A stretch of DNA of 64,000 nt from Saccharopolyspora sp. NFXS83. GTDB lineage: Bacteria; Actinomycetota; Actinomycetes; Mycobacteriales; Pseudonocardiaceae. The stretch lies in assembly GCF_026241095.1 (NCBI RefSeq), contig NZ_JAPFGB010000025.1, positions 25,686-89,685 on the forward strand, in the 5' to 3' direction. The notes under the pieces were generated by a model. That model searched no databases. It saw only the letters and a program-made list of their open reading frames with translations, and was not told the DNA's origin. The position numbers were made by a program, and so were the translations under genes. Shown here in pieces: positions 56,020 to 64,000 of the stretch (position 1 is the first letter of the stretch; the number at the start of each line of letters is the position of its first letter).

Positions 56020-56348
56020 CTGCCGGGTTAGTCGATTGGCGGACGTCCAGCTACAGCGGCCCCCAGGGCAACTGCGTGGAGGTCGGCTGGCGCAAGTCGA
56101 GCTACTCGGCGGCGAACGGTAGCTGCCTCGAAGTGAACTTCCGGAAGTCGACCCGAAGTGCAGGACAGGGCAACTGCGTGGAAGTCGGCTTCAAGAAGTC
56201 CAGCTACAGCGGGCAGGCTGGGAGCTGCGTCGAGGTCGGCGGCTCTCCCGAGGTCGTCGGCGTGCGGGACACCAAGGATCGGGACGGCGGGATGTTGGTG
56301 TTTGAGCGCCAAGCATGGCGCCGCTTCATCCGCTCGCTACGAGGCTGA
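56016..56348 (+). CDS. DUF397 protein with four tandem motif copies
   Basis: A 110-residue protein in which the DUF397 core motif (W/F-R/K-x-S-S-Y-S-x3-G-N/S-C-V/L-E-V) occurs four times, starting at residues 8, 25, 42 and 59 with an exact 17-residue (51-base) period. A normal DUF397 protein, such as the one at 1795, has one. After the repeats comes the usual VVGVRDTKDRDGGMLVFERQAWRRF end, so the C-terminus is single. The ATG overlaps the XRE stop by four bases. It is probably an expanded partner of that regulator; copy number may tune binding. Function unknown. Confidence 0.88.
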   Translation: MTAGLVDWRTSSYSGPQGNCVEVGWRKSSYSAANGSCLEVNFRKSTRSAGQGNCVEVGFKKSSYSGQAGSCVEVGGSPEVVGVRDTKDRDGGMLVFERQAWRRFIRSLRG

Positions 56349-56351
56349 AGC

Positions 56352-56394
56352 GAGCGGACCGTTCGTCCAACGGGGTTGGGCGAACGGTCCGCTC
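56352..56394. terminator. Hairpin terminator between DUF397 and the convergent ATPase gene
   Basis: GAGCGGACCGTTCG pairs perfectly with CGAACGGTCCGCTC (14 bases) around a 15-base loop. It ends the XRE-DUF397 transcript and can also serve the opposite gene, whose stop is at 56401. Confidence 0.85.
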
Positions 56395-56400
56395 ACCACG

Positions 56401-59379
56401 TCAGCGCAGCAGCGTGACCGCTTCCGGGTCCGCCAGCAGAGCCGCCAGGGCGAAGCGGGTGTCCCAGGTGCCCGCCGCCCAGGCGAGGGCGCGGGCGAGG
56501 CCGTCGGGGGTGCGTTCGGCGTGCACGGCGCCCGCTTCGTCGACCCACCAGTGCACGCGCTGCTCCCCGGAGCGAGTGCTCACGCGGAGACCGTCGTGCA
56601 GGGTGACTTCGCCGCGCGGGACGGCGATTCCCAGCAGTTCGCAGGATCCGGGGACCCGGCCGACTTCGGCCCACTTCTGGGCGCGGCCCTCCCCCAGCAC
56701 CCGCATGGTGCTCTCCTCGGAGGCAAGCGGGAGGTCGAGCAGTTCCGCGAGGGCTTCGGCGTCGAACTGGTCGGGGCCTCCGCCCGCGATGACCAGGGGC
56801 GCTTCGAGCACTCCCAGCATCCACGGTTCGTCGAGCACCACGGCCCGTTCGGCGCTGACGACGGCTCCGGAGATGGACCGCACCGACTCGGGCGGGCCGG
56901 TGAATCCGGGGCTGATCACGCCGTCGGCGACCGCGTTCGCGAGTTCCCGGTGGGCGCGCAGCGCCGTGCCGGCGCGGACGGCGCGGTCGGGGTCTCCGAG
57001 CCTGGCGACCAGGTCCGCCGCGTCGTCGGGGTCGTCGACGCGCAGTTCGCCGCGCACGCCCGCGAGCCGCAGCTGCGGTTCGCTCAAGCCGACGTCGGGC
57101 ACCGGGTCGTAGATCCCGGCGATCTCCTCCGCGCCCGGCAGCCGCCAGGAACGCGGCGGGTGCCCGGCGAGCAGCGCGAAGCGCGACAGCCACCACGCCG
57201 GGTGGCCGTGCGGGTCGTCGAGCGCCTGCGCGATGCCGGTGGAGGCGCTGAGCAAGCGGATCGCCGCGGGCCACGCCTCGTCGGCGACCAGGTCGAGATC
57301 GCGCACGGCGGTGAACCGGGCCGGCGGCCAGGCGCCGTCTGCGGCGAGTTCCTGCTCGCGCCACCACTGCTCGCTGTCGGCGAACCGGTCGTCGGGGTCG
57401 ACGGGGTCGTCCTCGACGTGCAGGGCGAAACCGTCGAGCACCCCGATGGAGCGCAGCAGATCACGCGGCCAGCGGGCGGCGAACGCCGCGTCCAGCACGC
57501 CGAGCGACGCGTCGGGGCCGATCTCGTCCGGGTCGAGCACGGACAGCAGCGCGGCATCGGGCAGCAGCAGCTCGTCCGCGCGGCGCATCTCGCCGTCGCG
57601 GTCCGGCAGCGCCAGCGCGCTCAGCCAGTCGTGCGCGTGGGAATCGCGCACCAGACCGAGCACCGACTCCGTCAGCGGGAGCACGTCCGCCCCGGCCTGG
57701 GCGTCGGCGACGCTGCCGCGGACCGCCTCCGCCAACGGCGGGGCGTCCAGCAGCTCCGCCGGTCCCGCGCGGTGCGCGCCCAGCTGCTCCAGCAGCGGGT
57801 GCGCCGCGTCGGGATGCGCGATGCGCAGGCCTGAGATGTCCAGCGTGGACAGCACCGCGGCGGGGCCGGAATCGCCGTCGCCGTCGGCGAGCAGCACGTC
57901 GCGGACGCCGGTGATGGTGCGGCCGTCGGCCAGCGGCACCGGCAGCGCCGCGAACTCCTCGCGGGCGCGCAGGTCGGTGCGCTGGATCGGCGCCAGCGCG
58001 TCGTACAACCGGTGCCACCACGAGGCCGGGCGCTCCAGCCCGGACACCGCCTGCACCAGATCCGCCGAACCGAGCCGCCGCACCTCCAGCGTGCTCAGCG
58101 CGCGCCGCTGCCGGGCATCCGACAGGTCCGCGGCCAGCAGGCCGGGCACCACGTCCGCCAGCAACGACACCAGTTCCGGCGAGTAGTAGTCGAGCACCGC
58201 CGCGCCGTGCGGGGCGACGGAACCGCCCGCGCCGCCGGGCAGCCACTCCGTCACGCGCAACCGGTCCAGCACGCCCTGCCGCAGCTTCCCGTCAACATCG
58301 GACAGCGGGAAGCCGGGCAGCGGGACCAGTGCGGTGCGGTGCTCCGCCGAGACCTTCGCGACCAGGTCCGGGTAACTCTCGGCGGCGAACGTCAGCACCG
58401 AATCGACCGCGGGGGAACTCGTCACCCGGCGGCGGTCCGCCTCCACCGGCAGGCCCGCCAGCAGCCGCGCGGGCAGCGACAACCGCTCCTCGGTGGGAGT
58501 CGGGGCGTGCAGGATGTCCTCGGCCAGCGGGATCGGCACGTCGTCGGGGTCCAGCGGCACCGCCCAGCACGCCCACCACTCGGCGCCCTGGCGCGCCTCG
58601 GATCCCAGGCCTTCCAGGGCGAACTCGCCCAAGCGGCCGGAAACCCGGTGCAGCAGCCAGCGATCGCTGCGGTGCGGGCCGTGCACGACGGACCGCGACG
58701 CGCCCTGGTCCTCCCGGCGCCACGACTGCGCGCCCACCCGGATCTCGCGCAGCGCGGGCAGCGCCAGCAGCAGGTCCGACGCGTGCTCGGCGAAACCCGC
58801 CAGCAGCGCGTCACCGTCCACATCGGACAGAACGGGGAGTCGGACCTCCGTGCTGAAGCCCTCCGGCGGGGTCTCCTCGGCGGGCCACGCCAAGCGCAGC
58901 ACCGGGACGCCGCCCTCGCGGGACTCGATCTCCTTCGCCGGGCCGGGAAGTTCCGCGGCCTCCGCGCGGGTGCGCTCCGCGGAGAACTCCACGGCACCCG
59001 ACGTCGACACCACTCGCGGACGATCCGTGACCGCCAGCACCGCGGAGAAGCCCACGCCGAACCGGCCGACCGTGGCGCCGTCGCGCTTCGCCGAAGCGCG
59101 CAGCGAGGCCAACGCCTCCACGCCCTCCGCGGTCAGCGGCGCACCGGTGTTCGCGAGCCGCAGCTCACCGTCCTCGAACCCGACCCGCAGCACCCCGTCC
59201 GCACCGGCGGCGTCCGCGGCGTTCTGCGCGAGCTCCACCAGCAACCGGTCGCGGTACCCGCCGAGGCGCAGGTCCTCCTCGGCGTTCGCGTCCTCCCGGA
59301 ACCTCGTCGGCGAGGACTCCCAGGACTGAAGTACGGCCCGCCGCAGCTCGGCCGTCCCGAACACGTCGTTCGCGGTCAC
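56401..59379 (-). CDS. Sacsin-type HSP90-like ATPase domain protein
   Basis: A 992-residue protein starting at a GTG (VTANDVFGTAEL) that overlaps the DUF3027 gene by four bases. The N-terminal ~200 residues form a GHKL/Bergerat ATPase: N-box ELAQNAADAAGADG (Asn for Mg-ATP), a G1-type LANTGAPL, and the lid glycines GRFGVGFSAVLAV. This matches the sacsin N-terminal repeat. The remaining ~780 residues are Leu/Ala/Asp-rich with no recognised domain. Such proteins may act as chaperones or in stress and defence roles; this one is unassigned. The G1 box has N where Hsp90 has D, so ATP hydrolysis should not be assumed. Confidence 0.82.
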   Translation of the reverse strand: MTANDVFGTAELRRAVLQSWESSPTRFREDANAEEDLRLGGYRDRLLVELAQNAADAAGADGVLRVGFEDGELRLANTGAPLTAEGVEALASLRASAKRDGATVGRFGVGFSAVLAVTDRPRVVSTSGAVEFSAERTRAEAAELPGPAKEIESREGGVPVLRLAWPAEETPPEGFSTEVRLPVLSDVDGDALLAGFAEHASDLLLALPALREIRVGAQSWRREDQGASRSVVHGPHRSDRWLLHRVSGRLGEFALEGLGSEARQGAEWWACWAVPLDPDDVPIPLAEDILHAPTPTEERLSLPARLLAGLPVEADRRRVTSSPAVDSVLTFAAESYPDLVAKVSAEHRTALVPLPGFPLSDVDGKLRQGVLDRLRVTEWLPGGAGGSVAPHGAAVLDYYSPELVSLLADVVPGLLAADLSDARQRRALSTLEVRRLGSADLVQAVSGLERPASWWHRLYDALAPIQRTDLRAREEFAALPVPLADGRTITGVRDVLLADGDGDSGPAAVLSTLDISGLRIAHPDAAHPLLEQLGAHRAGPAELLDAPPLAEAVRGSVADAQAGADVLPLTESVLGLVRDSHAHDWLSALALPDRDGEMRRADELLLPDAALLSVLDPDEIGPDASLGVLDAAFAARWPRDLLRSIGVLDGFALHVEDDPVDPDDRFADSEQWWREQELAADGAWPPARFTAVRDLDLVADEAWPAAIRLLSASTGIAQALDDPHGHPAWWLSRFALLAGHPPRSWRLPGAEEIAGIYDPVPDVGLSEPQLRLAGVRGELRVDDPDDAADLVARLGDPDRAVRAGTALRAHRELANAVADGVISPGFTGPPESVRSISGAVVSAERAVVLDEPWMLGVLEAPLVIAGGGPDQFDAEALAELLDLPLASEESTMRVLGEGRAQKWAEVGRVPGSCELLGIAVPRGEVTLHDGLRVSTRSGEQRVHWWVDEAGAVHAERTPDGLARALAWAAGTWDTRFALAALLADPEAVTLLR

Positions 59380-60242
59380 CCGCGCGACTCGAAGTCCAGC
59401 GTGGTGTCGTCGTAGACGACCTCGGCGATCGGCACCGTCGACGAGGTGTCCACCTCGGCCTCCGAGTGCGCGCCGCAGCCGAACTCCACGTGCACCACCC
59501 GGCCGTCGGCCGGGGCGATCTCGTTGCCGCACACGCCGAACGCGGCCTGCATCGACCCCGCCAGCGGCAGGAAGAAACCGCACGTGCCGCACGCGCCGGG
59601 GGCGAGCTTCGCGATGTCGCTGCCCGGACCGAAGTCGCCGCCGTGCCAGCGCTCCGCTGCCGCGACCCGGCCCTCGAAGCTCAGCACCCGCTTGCGGCCC
59701 AGACCGACCTCGTACGCCACCGACTCCACGGTCGGGTCATCGGAGAGGTAGCCGGGCGCCAGCCGCGGATCGTCCGGGGCGCTGGGCAGCAGATCGCCCG
59801 CGCCGAGATCACCCGCTCGCACCCGCTCGTTCCACGGCACCCACGCGGGAGCCGTCAACGCGTCCTGTCCGGGCAGCAGCACGACCTCGCTGACCGTGAC
59901 GGGTTCACCCGGACCGGCGATGGCGACCGTCACCGCCCAGCGCCAGCCGACGTAACCCGGGTAGTTCGACTCGAAGTAGTGCGTGGCCGCGTCCGGGCCT
60001 TCCGGTTCAACACCGGCGTGCGCCCCGACCGGGGCGTCGTCGGAATCCACCGTCAGCACCGGTGAACCGCTCGGATCGGTCGCGGGACCGGCCTCGCCCT
60101 CCGCTGCGGCGCGGGCCGTGTCGACGGCCGCGGCCAGCGTCGGGTCGAGCCGGGCCGGTTCAGGCTGGGTCCCCGTGGACTCGCCGCTCGGCTCCCCAGG
60201 AACTCCGAGCGGAGCGTCCGGGTCGGTGGTCGGAGCAGGCAT
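59376..60242 (-). CDS. DUF3027 protein
   Basis: A 288-residue protein whose N-terminal 50 residues are Pro/Glu-rich. The conserved core starts LDPTLAAAVDTARAAA and runs through HYFESNYPGYVGWRWAVTVA, VVLLPGQDALTAPAWVPWNER and the C-terminal CGTCGFFLPLAGSM...CGNEIAPADGRVV, where Cys pairs may bind a metal. DUF3027 is widespread in actinobacteria, with unknown function. The ATG at 60242 is preferred; a GTG nine bases earlier is possible. It overlaps the ATPase gene by four bases (GTGA) and is divergent from the cyclotransferase-like gene. Confidence 0.82.
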   Translation of the reverse strand: MPAPTTDPDAPLGVPGEPSGESTGTQPEPARLDPTLAAAVDTARAAAEGEAGPATDPSGSPVLTVDSDDAPVGAHAGVEPEGPDAATHYFESNYPGYVGWRWAVTVAIAGPGEPVTVSEVVLLPGQDALTAPAWVPWNERVRAGDLGAGDLLPSAPDDPRLAPGYLSDDPTVESVAYEVGLGRKRVLSFEGRVAAAERWHGGDFGPGSDIAKLAPGACGTCGFFLPLAGSMQAAFGVCGNEIAPADGRVVHVEFGCGAHSEAEVDTSSTVPIAEVVYDDTTLDFESRG

Positions 60243-60338
60243 AGGCGTCACGTGCTCGATTGTGCCGTACGGGGTCGGTGCGGTCGCCGCCCGTGTCAGG
60301 CTTTCGGGGTGCGAACCGGAGATCTCCCCAGGAGAACT

Positions 60339-61181
60339 GTGCTGGGCAACCGTCTGTCCACAGGCGTGATCATCGCGAGCCTGCTGGGCGGCCTGGGGTT
60401 GGCTGCGTGCGCGACGGACGTACCAACCCAGCACGAGGGCCAGGACGACCGCGAGCACACCGATCAGAGCATTGGGCACGCGCGCAGCGTGCCACACCTT
60501 CGAGCGATGGTGACCCGCGTGCTCCCGCACGACCGCTCCTCGTTCACCCAGGGCCTCGAACTGTCCGGCGGGACGCTCTACGAGGGCACCGGTCAGTACG
60601 GGCGTTCGGCGCTCCGGGCGCTGGACCCGGACACCGGCCGCGTGCTGGGGGAGCAACGTCTCCCCTCGGAGCTCTTCGGCGAGGGCATCACCGTCGTCGG
60701 AGACCGTATCTGGCAGATCACCTGGCAGGAAGGGGTTGCGCTGGAACGTGATCGGGAGAGCCTGCGGGAACTGCGCCGAGTGGACTACGACGGCGAGGGC
60801 TGGGGACTCTGCCACGACGGGACGCGGCTGATCATGAGCGACGGCGGCTCGCGGCTCACGTTCCGCGACCCGGCCACGTTCGCCCCGACCGGCTCGGTCG
60901 ACGTCACCCTCGAAGGGCGGCCGGTGCCGGAGCTCAACGAGCTCGAATGCGTCGGCGGGCAGGTGTGGGCGAACGTGTGGGGAAGCGAGCGGCTCGTGCG
61001 CATCGACCCGGCGTCCGGTCGGGTCGGCGCGGTGGTGGACGCTTCGGGGCTGCTGCCGTGGACCGAGCGGTCCGGGACGGACGTGCTCAACGGCATCGCC
61101 GCCGTGCCCGGCACCGACGAATTCCTGCTCACCGGCAAGTTGTGGCCGCACGCGTACCGGGTGCGCTTCACACCCGAGTGA
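60339..61181 (+). CDS. Glutamine cyclotransferase-like lipoprotein
   Basis: A 280-residue exported protein starting at GTG 60339 with AGGAG five bases upstream. Residues 1-24 are a lipoprotein signal ending in LAAC. The mature part is a beta-propeller of the glutaminyl-peptide cyclotransferase family: RVLPHDRSSFTQGLELSGG, LYEGTGQYGRSALR, LPSELFGEGITVVGDRIWQITW, ELECVGGQVWANVWGS and a final VLNGIAAVPG. These turn N-terminal glutamine into pyroglutamate. Part of the upstream frame was ignored because it runs through the divergent promoter. Confidence 0.9.
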   Translation: MLGNRLSTGVIIASLLGGLGLAACATDVPTQHEGQDDREHTDQSIGHARSVPHLRAMVTRVLPHDRSSFTQGLELSGGTLYEGTGQYGRSALRALDPDTGRVLGEQRLPSELFGEGITVVGDRIWQITWQEGVALERDRESLRELRRVDYDGEGWGLCHDGTRLIMSDGGSRLTFRDPATFAPTGSVDVTLEGRPVPELNELECVGGQVWANVWGSERLVRIDPASGRVGAVVDASGLLPWTERSGTDVLNGIAAVPGTDEFLLTGKLWPHAYRVRFTPE

Positions 61182-61402
61182 TCGGTCCACACCAATCGCC
61201 GGACTTCTCCACACCCTCGTTCCGGTGGGGACGTGACGACGCCTCAGCTGTGGAGAACTCGCGTGATCACGGAGGTTGTCCACAGGGCGGGGTTCGCTGT
61301 GGACAACTCCGGTCGGCGTGTCGGACGCCGCGCTCTCCACCGGTGGGCTGAGCAGCGCAGCAACGGGCGCGATCGAGGTTTCGCCTAGGGCAGGATGAGC
61401 AC

Positions 61403-63124
61403 ATGGGGCTCCGACGCAACGGGCACGCCGACGAGGAACCGGCCGGACGGCCCGGCTGGGGAGCCGGACGCCGCGGCAGGCGCGCCCGGATCCCGCACGA
61501 CTTCGGCGTCGAGCGGCCACGCGACGGACGGGCGGACGATCACGCGGACGCTCTTCGCCGCCCGGCCGGCGCTGCGGGCACCGGAACCTCGGCTCGCCCC
61601 GGCGAGCCCGGCCCCCCGGCCGACGACGAGCCGAGCGGCACCGGACGTGCCGCGAGCGCCGAGCACACCGGCACCACCGAGCACGCGGTGCGCGACGAGC
61701 CCCGCGAGCGGACCTCCGAGGACTCCGCGCCGCGCGACCACCCCGAGGACACCGGCTCCGCCCGCGGCCGGTGGGACTCCCCCGCCCCGCCGCGCAAGCT
61801 CACCATCACGCGCGTCGCCGCTTGGCGCGGACGCGAGCTGACCCGGCGGGCGATGCGGCTGTTCTTCTCCGCCGCGCACGCCGACGGCGCCGCCGAATCC
61901 GGCCTCGCCCGCTTCACCTACGCCGTGATGCTGAACTACGCGGTCGACGCCGCGATGGCGGTGGCGCTCGCCAACACGCTGTTCTTCTCCGCCGCCACCG
62001 GCGAGAGCAAGGACAAGGTGGCGCTGTACCTGCTGATCACCGTGGCCCCGTTCGCCGTGATCGCCCCGGTGATCGGACCAGCGCTGGACCGGCTGCGCCA
62101 GGGCAGGCGCACCGCGCTCGCGGTGTCCTTCGGCGTGCGCGTGCTGCTGGCGGTCGTGATGGCGCTGAACTTCGACGGCTGGCTGCTGTACCCGGCGGCG
62201 CTGGGCTGCATGGTGCTGTCCAAATCGTTCGGCGTGCTCAAGGCGGCGATGACGCCTCGGGTGCTGCCGCGGGCGATCAACCTGACCACGGCGAACTCGC
62301 GGCTCACCACGTTCGGCCTGGCCGCCGGAGGCGTCTTCGGCGCCGCGGCCTCCGGATTCGCGTGGCTGCTGGGGTCGCCGGGGGCGCTGTGGTTCATGGC
62401 TGCCCTCGCCGCGTTCGGCGCCTGGCTGTGCCTGCGCGTCACGCCTCAGGTGGAGAGCTCGGCGGGTGAGCGGGACGTGGCCGGGAAGCGCAAGCGCGCC
62501 CCGCTGAGCCCGCACGTGGTCGTCGCGATGTGGGGCAACGGCGGCATCCGGGTGCTCACCGGGTTCCTGACCCTGTTCGCCGCGTTCGTGATCAAGGAAG
62601 GCGCCCGGCAGGACCCGTTCCTGCAGCTGGTGCTGCTCGGCGCGGTCGGCGGCGCGGCCGGGCTGGGCAGCTTCATCGGCAACGCCGCCGGTGCCCGGAT
62701 GCGGTTCAGCGCCCCGGACCGGCTGATCGTGAGCTGCCTGGGCGCCGCGCTCGCGATCACGGTGTGCGCGGCGGTGCTGGCGGGCGTGCCGGTGGCGGTC
62801 GCGGTCGGCCTCGTCGGGGCGACGGCGAGCGCGCTGGCCAAGGTGTGCCTGGACGCGGTGGTGCAGCGCGACGTGGCCGAGCGGGCGCGGGCCTCCGCCT
62901 TCGGCCGCTCCGAGACGATCTTGCAGCTGAGCTGGGTGTTCGGCGGCGCGCTCGGCGTGCTGCTGCCGCCGGTGTGGTGGATCGGGTTCACCGCGACCGC
63001 CGCGATCCTCGCGCTCGTGCTCACCCAGACGATCATCGTGGGGCGCGGCGGCAGCCTCGTTCCGCGACCGCGCCGCGGCCACACCCCCCGACCGGGCACC
63101 GAACGGGTTCCGGCCGGGCCGTAG
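61403..63124 (+). CDS. MFS-type membrane protein with long charged N-terminus
   Basis: A 573-residue protein. The first ~130 residues are hydrophilic, rich in Arg, Asp, Glu and Pro, and likely disordered. About eleven or twelve hydrophobic helices follow, starting at FTYAVMLNYAVDAAMAVALANTL; APVIGPALDRLRQGRRTAL is the loop 2-3 region. It resembles the mycobacterial MFS protein next to a DUF2771 gene (recalled). Substrate unknown. The ATG at 61403 has a loose AGGAT upstream; a later start within the disordered part cannot be excluded. It lies 9 bases before the DUF2771 gene. Confidence 0.85.
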   Translation: MGLRRNGHADEEPAGRPGWGAGRRGRRARIPHDFGVERPRDGRADDHADALRRPAGAAGTGTSARPGEPGPPADDEPSGTGRAASAEHTGTTEHAVRDEPRERTSEDSAPRDHPEDTGSARGRWDSPAPPRKLTITRVAAWRGRELTRRAMRLFFSAAHADGAAESGLARFTYAVMLNYAVDAAMAVALANTLFFSAATGESKDKVALYLLITVAPFAVIAPVIGPALDRLRQGRRTALAVSFGVRVLLAVVMALNFDGWLLYPAALGCMVLSKSFGVLKAAMTPRVLPRAINLTTANSRLTTFGLAAGGVFGAAASGFAWLLGSPGALWFMAALAAFGAWLCLRVTPQVESSAGERDVAGKRKRAPLSPHVVVAMWGNGGIRVLTGFLTLFAAFVIKEGARQDPFLQLVLLGAVGGAAGLGSFIGNAAGARMRFSAPDRLIVSCLGAALAITVCAAVLAGVPVAVAVGLVGATASALAKVCLDAVVQRDVAERARASAFGRSETILQLSWVFGGALGVLLPPVWWIGFTATAAILALVLTQTIIVGRGGSLVPRPRRGHTPRPGTERVPAGP

Positions 63125-63133
63125 GCTCACGGT

Positions 63134-63613
63134 GTGCATCGTGGACTGAAGTCGCTGCTGCTCGCGGCTCCGCTGGGCATCGCCGCGCTGGCCGGATGCT
63201 CGGCGCCGGCCGACCCGCAGGTCACCTTCTACTCGCATGGCGACGCGGTCGAGGTCGCCCCCGCCCGGTTCTGCGACGCGACGGGCGAGCAGTGCTCCCC
63301 GCCGCCCGCCGACCCCGTGGGCGAACTGCGCGTGCCCGAGAGGGCACCGCTGCAGATCTCGGTGCCCGGCGACGTGGCCGCAACGCCGTGGCAGGTCGCC
63401 TACATCTACCGCGGCGCCAACGGCGAGGAGATCGACGGCCGCACCCCCGTGTTCACCCCGGACACGCGGCACTCCTACACCCTGCGCGTCCCCGAGGACG
63501 GCACCCGCCTGGAACACGTCGAAGTCCAGCAGTACTCGGCCGTCCTCACCGCGGGCGCCGAAGGCGGAGTCGACTTCGGCATCTCCGGAACCTGGGTCCT
63601 GGACCCCCGCTGA
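63134..63613 (+). CDS. DUF2771 lipoprotein
   Basis: A 159-residue protein starting at GTG 63134. The signal MHRGLKSLLLAAPLGIAALA is followed by lipobox AGC (Cys22). The mature domain has FYSHGDAVEVAPARFCDATGE, VPERAPLQISVPGDVA, PWQVAYIYR and GISGTWVLDP, the DUF2771 pattern. The function is unknown. It follows the MFS gene by 9 bases, so they form an operon. The same pairing occurs in mycobacteria (recalled). Confidence 0.85.
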   Translation: MHRGLKSLLLAAPLGIAALAGCSAPADPQVTFYSHGDAVEVAPARFCDATGEQCSPPPADPVGELRVPERAPLQISVPGDVAATPWQVAYIYRGANGEEIDGRTPVFTPDTRHSYTLRVPEDGTRLEHVEVQQYSAVLTAGAEGGVDFGISGTWVLDPR

Positions 63614-63659
63614 GCAGCCAAGAAGACCGCAGACCACCTGCGCGCCCAACGACGCCGCG

Positions 63660-63927
63660 CCCACCCCGCGCCCAAAGGCCGTGCAGCAAGCAGCGAAGCC
63701 GCAAGGACGCGACGCCCACCTGCCTCACGCCGAAGCCGTGCTCTGCGGCGAAGCCGCGCAGTAAGCGGCGAAGCCGCGCCTGCCTCGCGGCCGAAGGCCG
63801 TGCAGTAGACGGCGAAGCCGCGCCTCGCGGCCGAAGGCCGTGCAGTAGACGGCGAAGCCACGCCTGCCTCGCGGCCGAAGGCCGTGCCTGGATGCGCGCC
63901 AGCGCATAGCCCACGTCGAAAAGCGCC
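63660..63927. repeat. GC-rich short-repeat array (copy B)
   Basis: Units of the form GC(C/G)TCGCGGCCGAAGGCCGTGC alternate with AGTAGACGGCGAAGCC(G/A)CGCC; for instance CGGCCGAAGGCCGTGCAGTA occurs twice within 63786-63849. It follows the DUF2771 gene and leads, through the same GGATGCGCGCCAGCGCATA leader seen at 27056, into a nested palindrome. No coding frame is convincing. Confidence 0.85.
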
Positions 63928-64000
63928 CACCCGCGGGTTCTCAGCGGCTTCCTCGCGAGGACAGCTTTTTCCCTCGTGGCGGAGCCACTCGGGAAAAAGA
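63928..64000. repeat. Nested palindromic repeat, copy 3 (cut by the right edge)
   Basis: Same sequence as copy 1: CTCAGCGGCTTCCTCGC (63940-63956), GGACAGC, the middle CTTTTTCCC, the inner GTGGC-GGA-GCCAC and GGGAAAAAGA to the last base. Over the visible 73 bases I see no difference from copy 1. The right outer arm lies beyond the window. Confidence 0.9.

Noticed and set aside
63475..63930. Open frames over the right-hand repeat block
   Set aside because: Same reason as the left block; they also overlap the DUF2771 gene on the opposite strand.

Overview
The window is high-GC, densely coded actinobacterial DNA with GTG and TTG starts, many 1-4 nt gene overlaps, a type VII (ESX) secretion locus, DUF397/DUF5753 regulators, SepH, and PE/PPE-like proteins. 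The combination points to Pseudonocardiales, most like Saccharopolyspora or a relative; this is inference from gene content, not a database match. No tRNA, rRNA, CRISPR array, transposase or phage gene was seen.

Layout. (1) 1-15,723: core ESX locus. It holds a membrane-anchored Hsp70-like protein (cut by the left edge), an XRE-DUF397 pair, eccC, eccD, mycP, two secreted-protein-like genes, eccB, eccE and an eccE-coupled gene. (2) 15,863-26,607: photolyase, citrate synthase gltA, a PfkB sugar kinase, a TetR regulator divergent from an acyl-CoA dehydrogenase, an aldose-epimerase-like gene, an APC permease and an MFS exporter. (3) 26,608-27,381: a non-coding block of short GC-rich repeats ending in a nested palindrome; related palindromes recur at 38.76 kb and at the right edge. 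(4) 27,382-32,926: pdxH and a compact urease operon ureABCFGD without ureE. (5) 33,219-49,698: citrate synthase 2, a SEC-C protein, serC, sepH, DUF1348, DUF2537 and SpoU methyltransferase genes, a Bcr/CflA-type exporter, an aldo/keto reductase, a GCS2-family ligase, superoxide dismutase, a MarR-MFS pair, a purine permease and DUF2530. (6) 49,785-56,348: an accessory ESX island (EspG-like, PE-like, DUF3558 lipoprotein, PPE-like, a double-DUF3558-like membrane protein), two small Cys proteins and a second XRE-DUF397 pair. (7) 56,401-63,613: a sacsin-type ATPase coupled to DUF3027, a glutamine cyclotransferase-like lipoprotein, an MFS protein and a DUF2771 lipoprotein; the repeat block then recurs.

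How genes fit together. EccB, EccC, EccD, EccE and MycP form the membrane machine; the EspG-like chaperone and PE/PPE-like genes about 35 kb away are likely clients. Region 5 plus region 7 recalls, from memory, the M. tuberculosis Rv0875c-Rv0896 neighbourhood, with the accessory ESX island where PPE13 lies there. The most notable non-coding signals are a near-consensus IdeR/DtxR iron box overlapping a plausible promoter with no protein gene downstream (behind sodA, a candidate iron-regulated RNA) and the nested palindromic repeat family with a compensatory base change.
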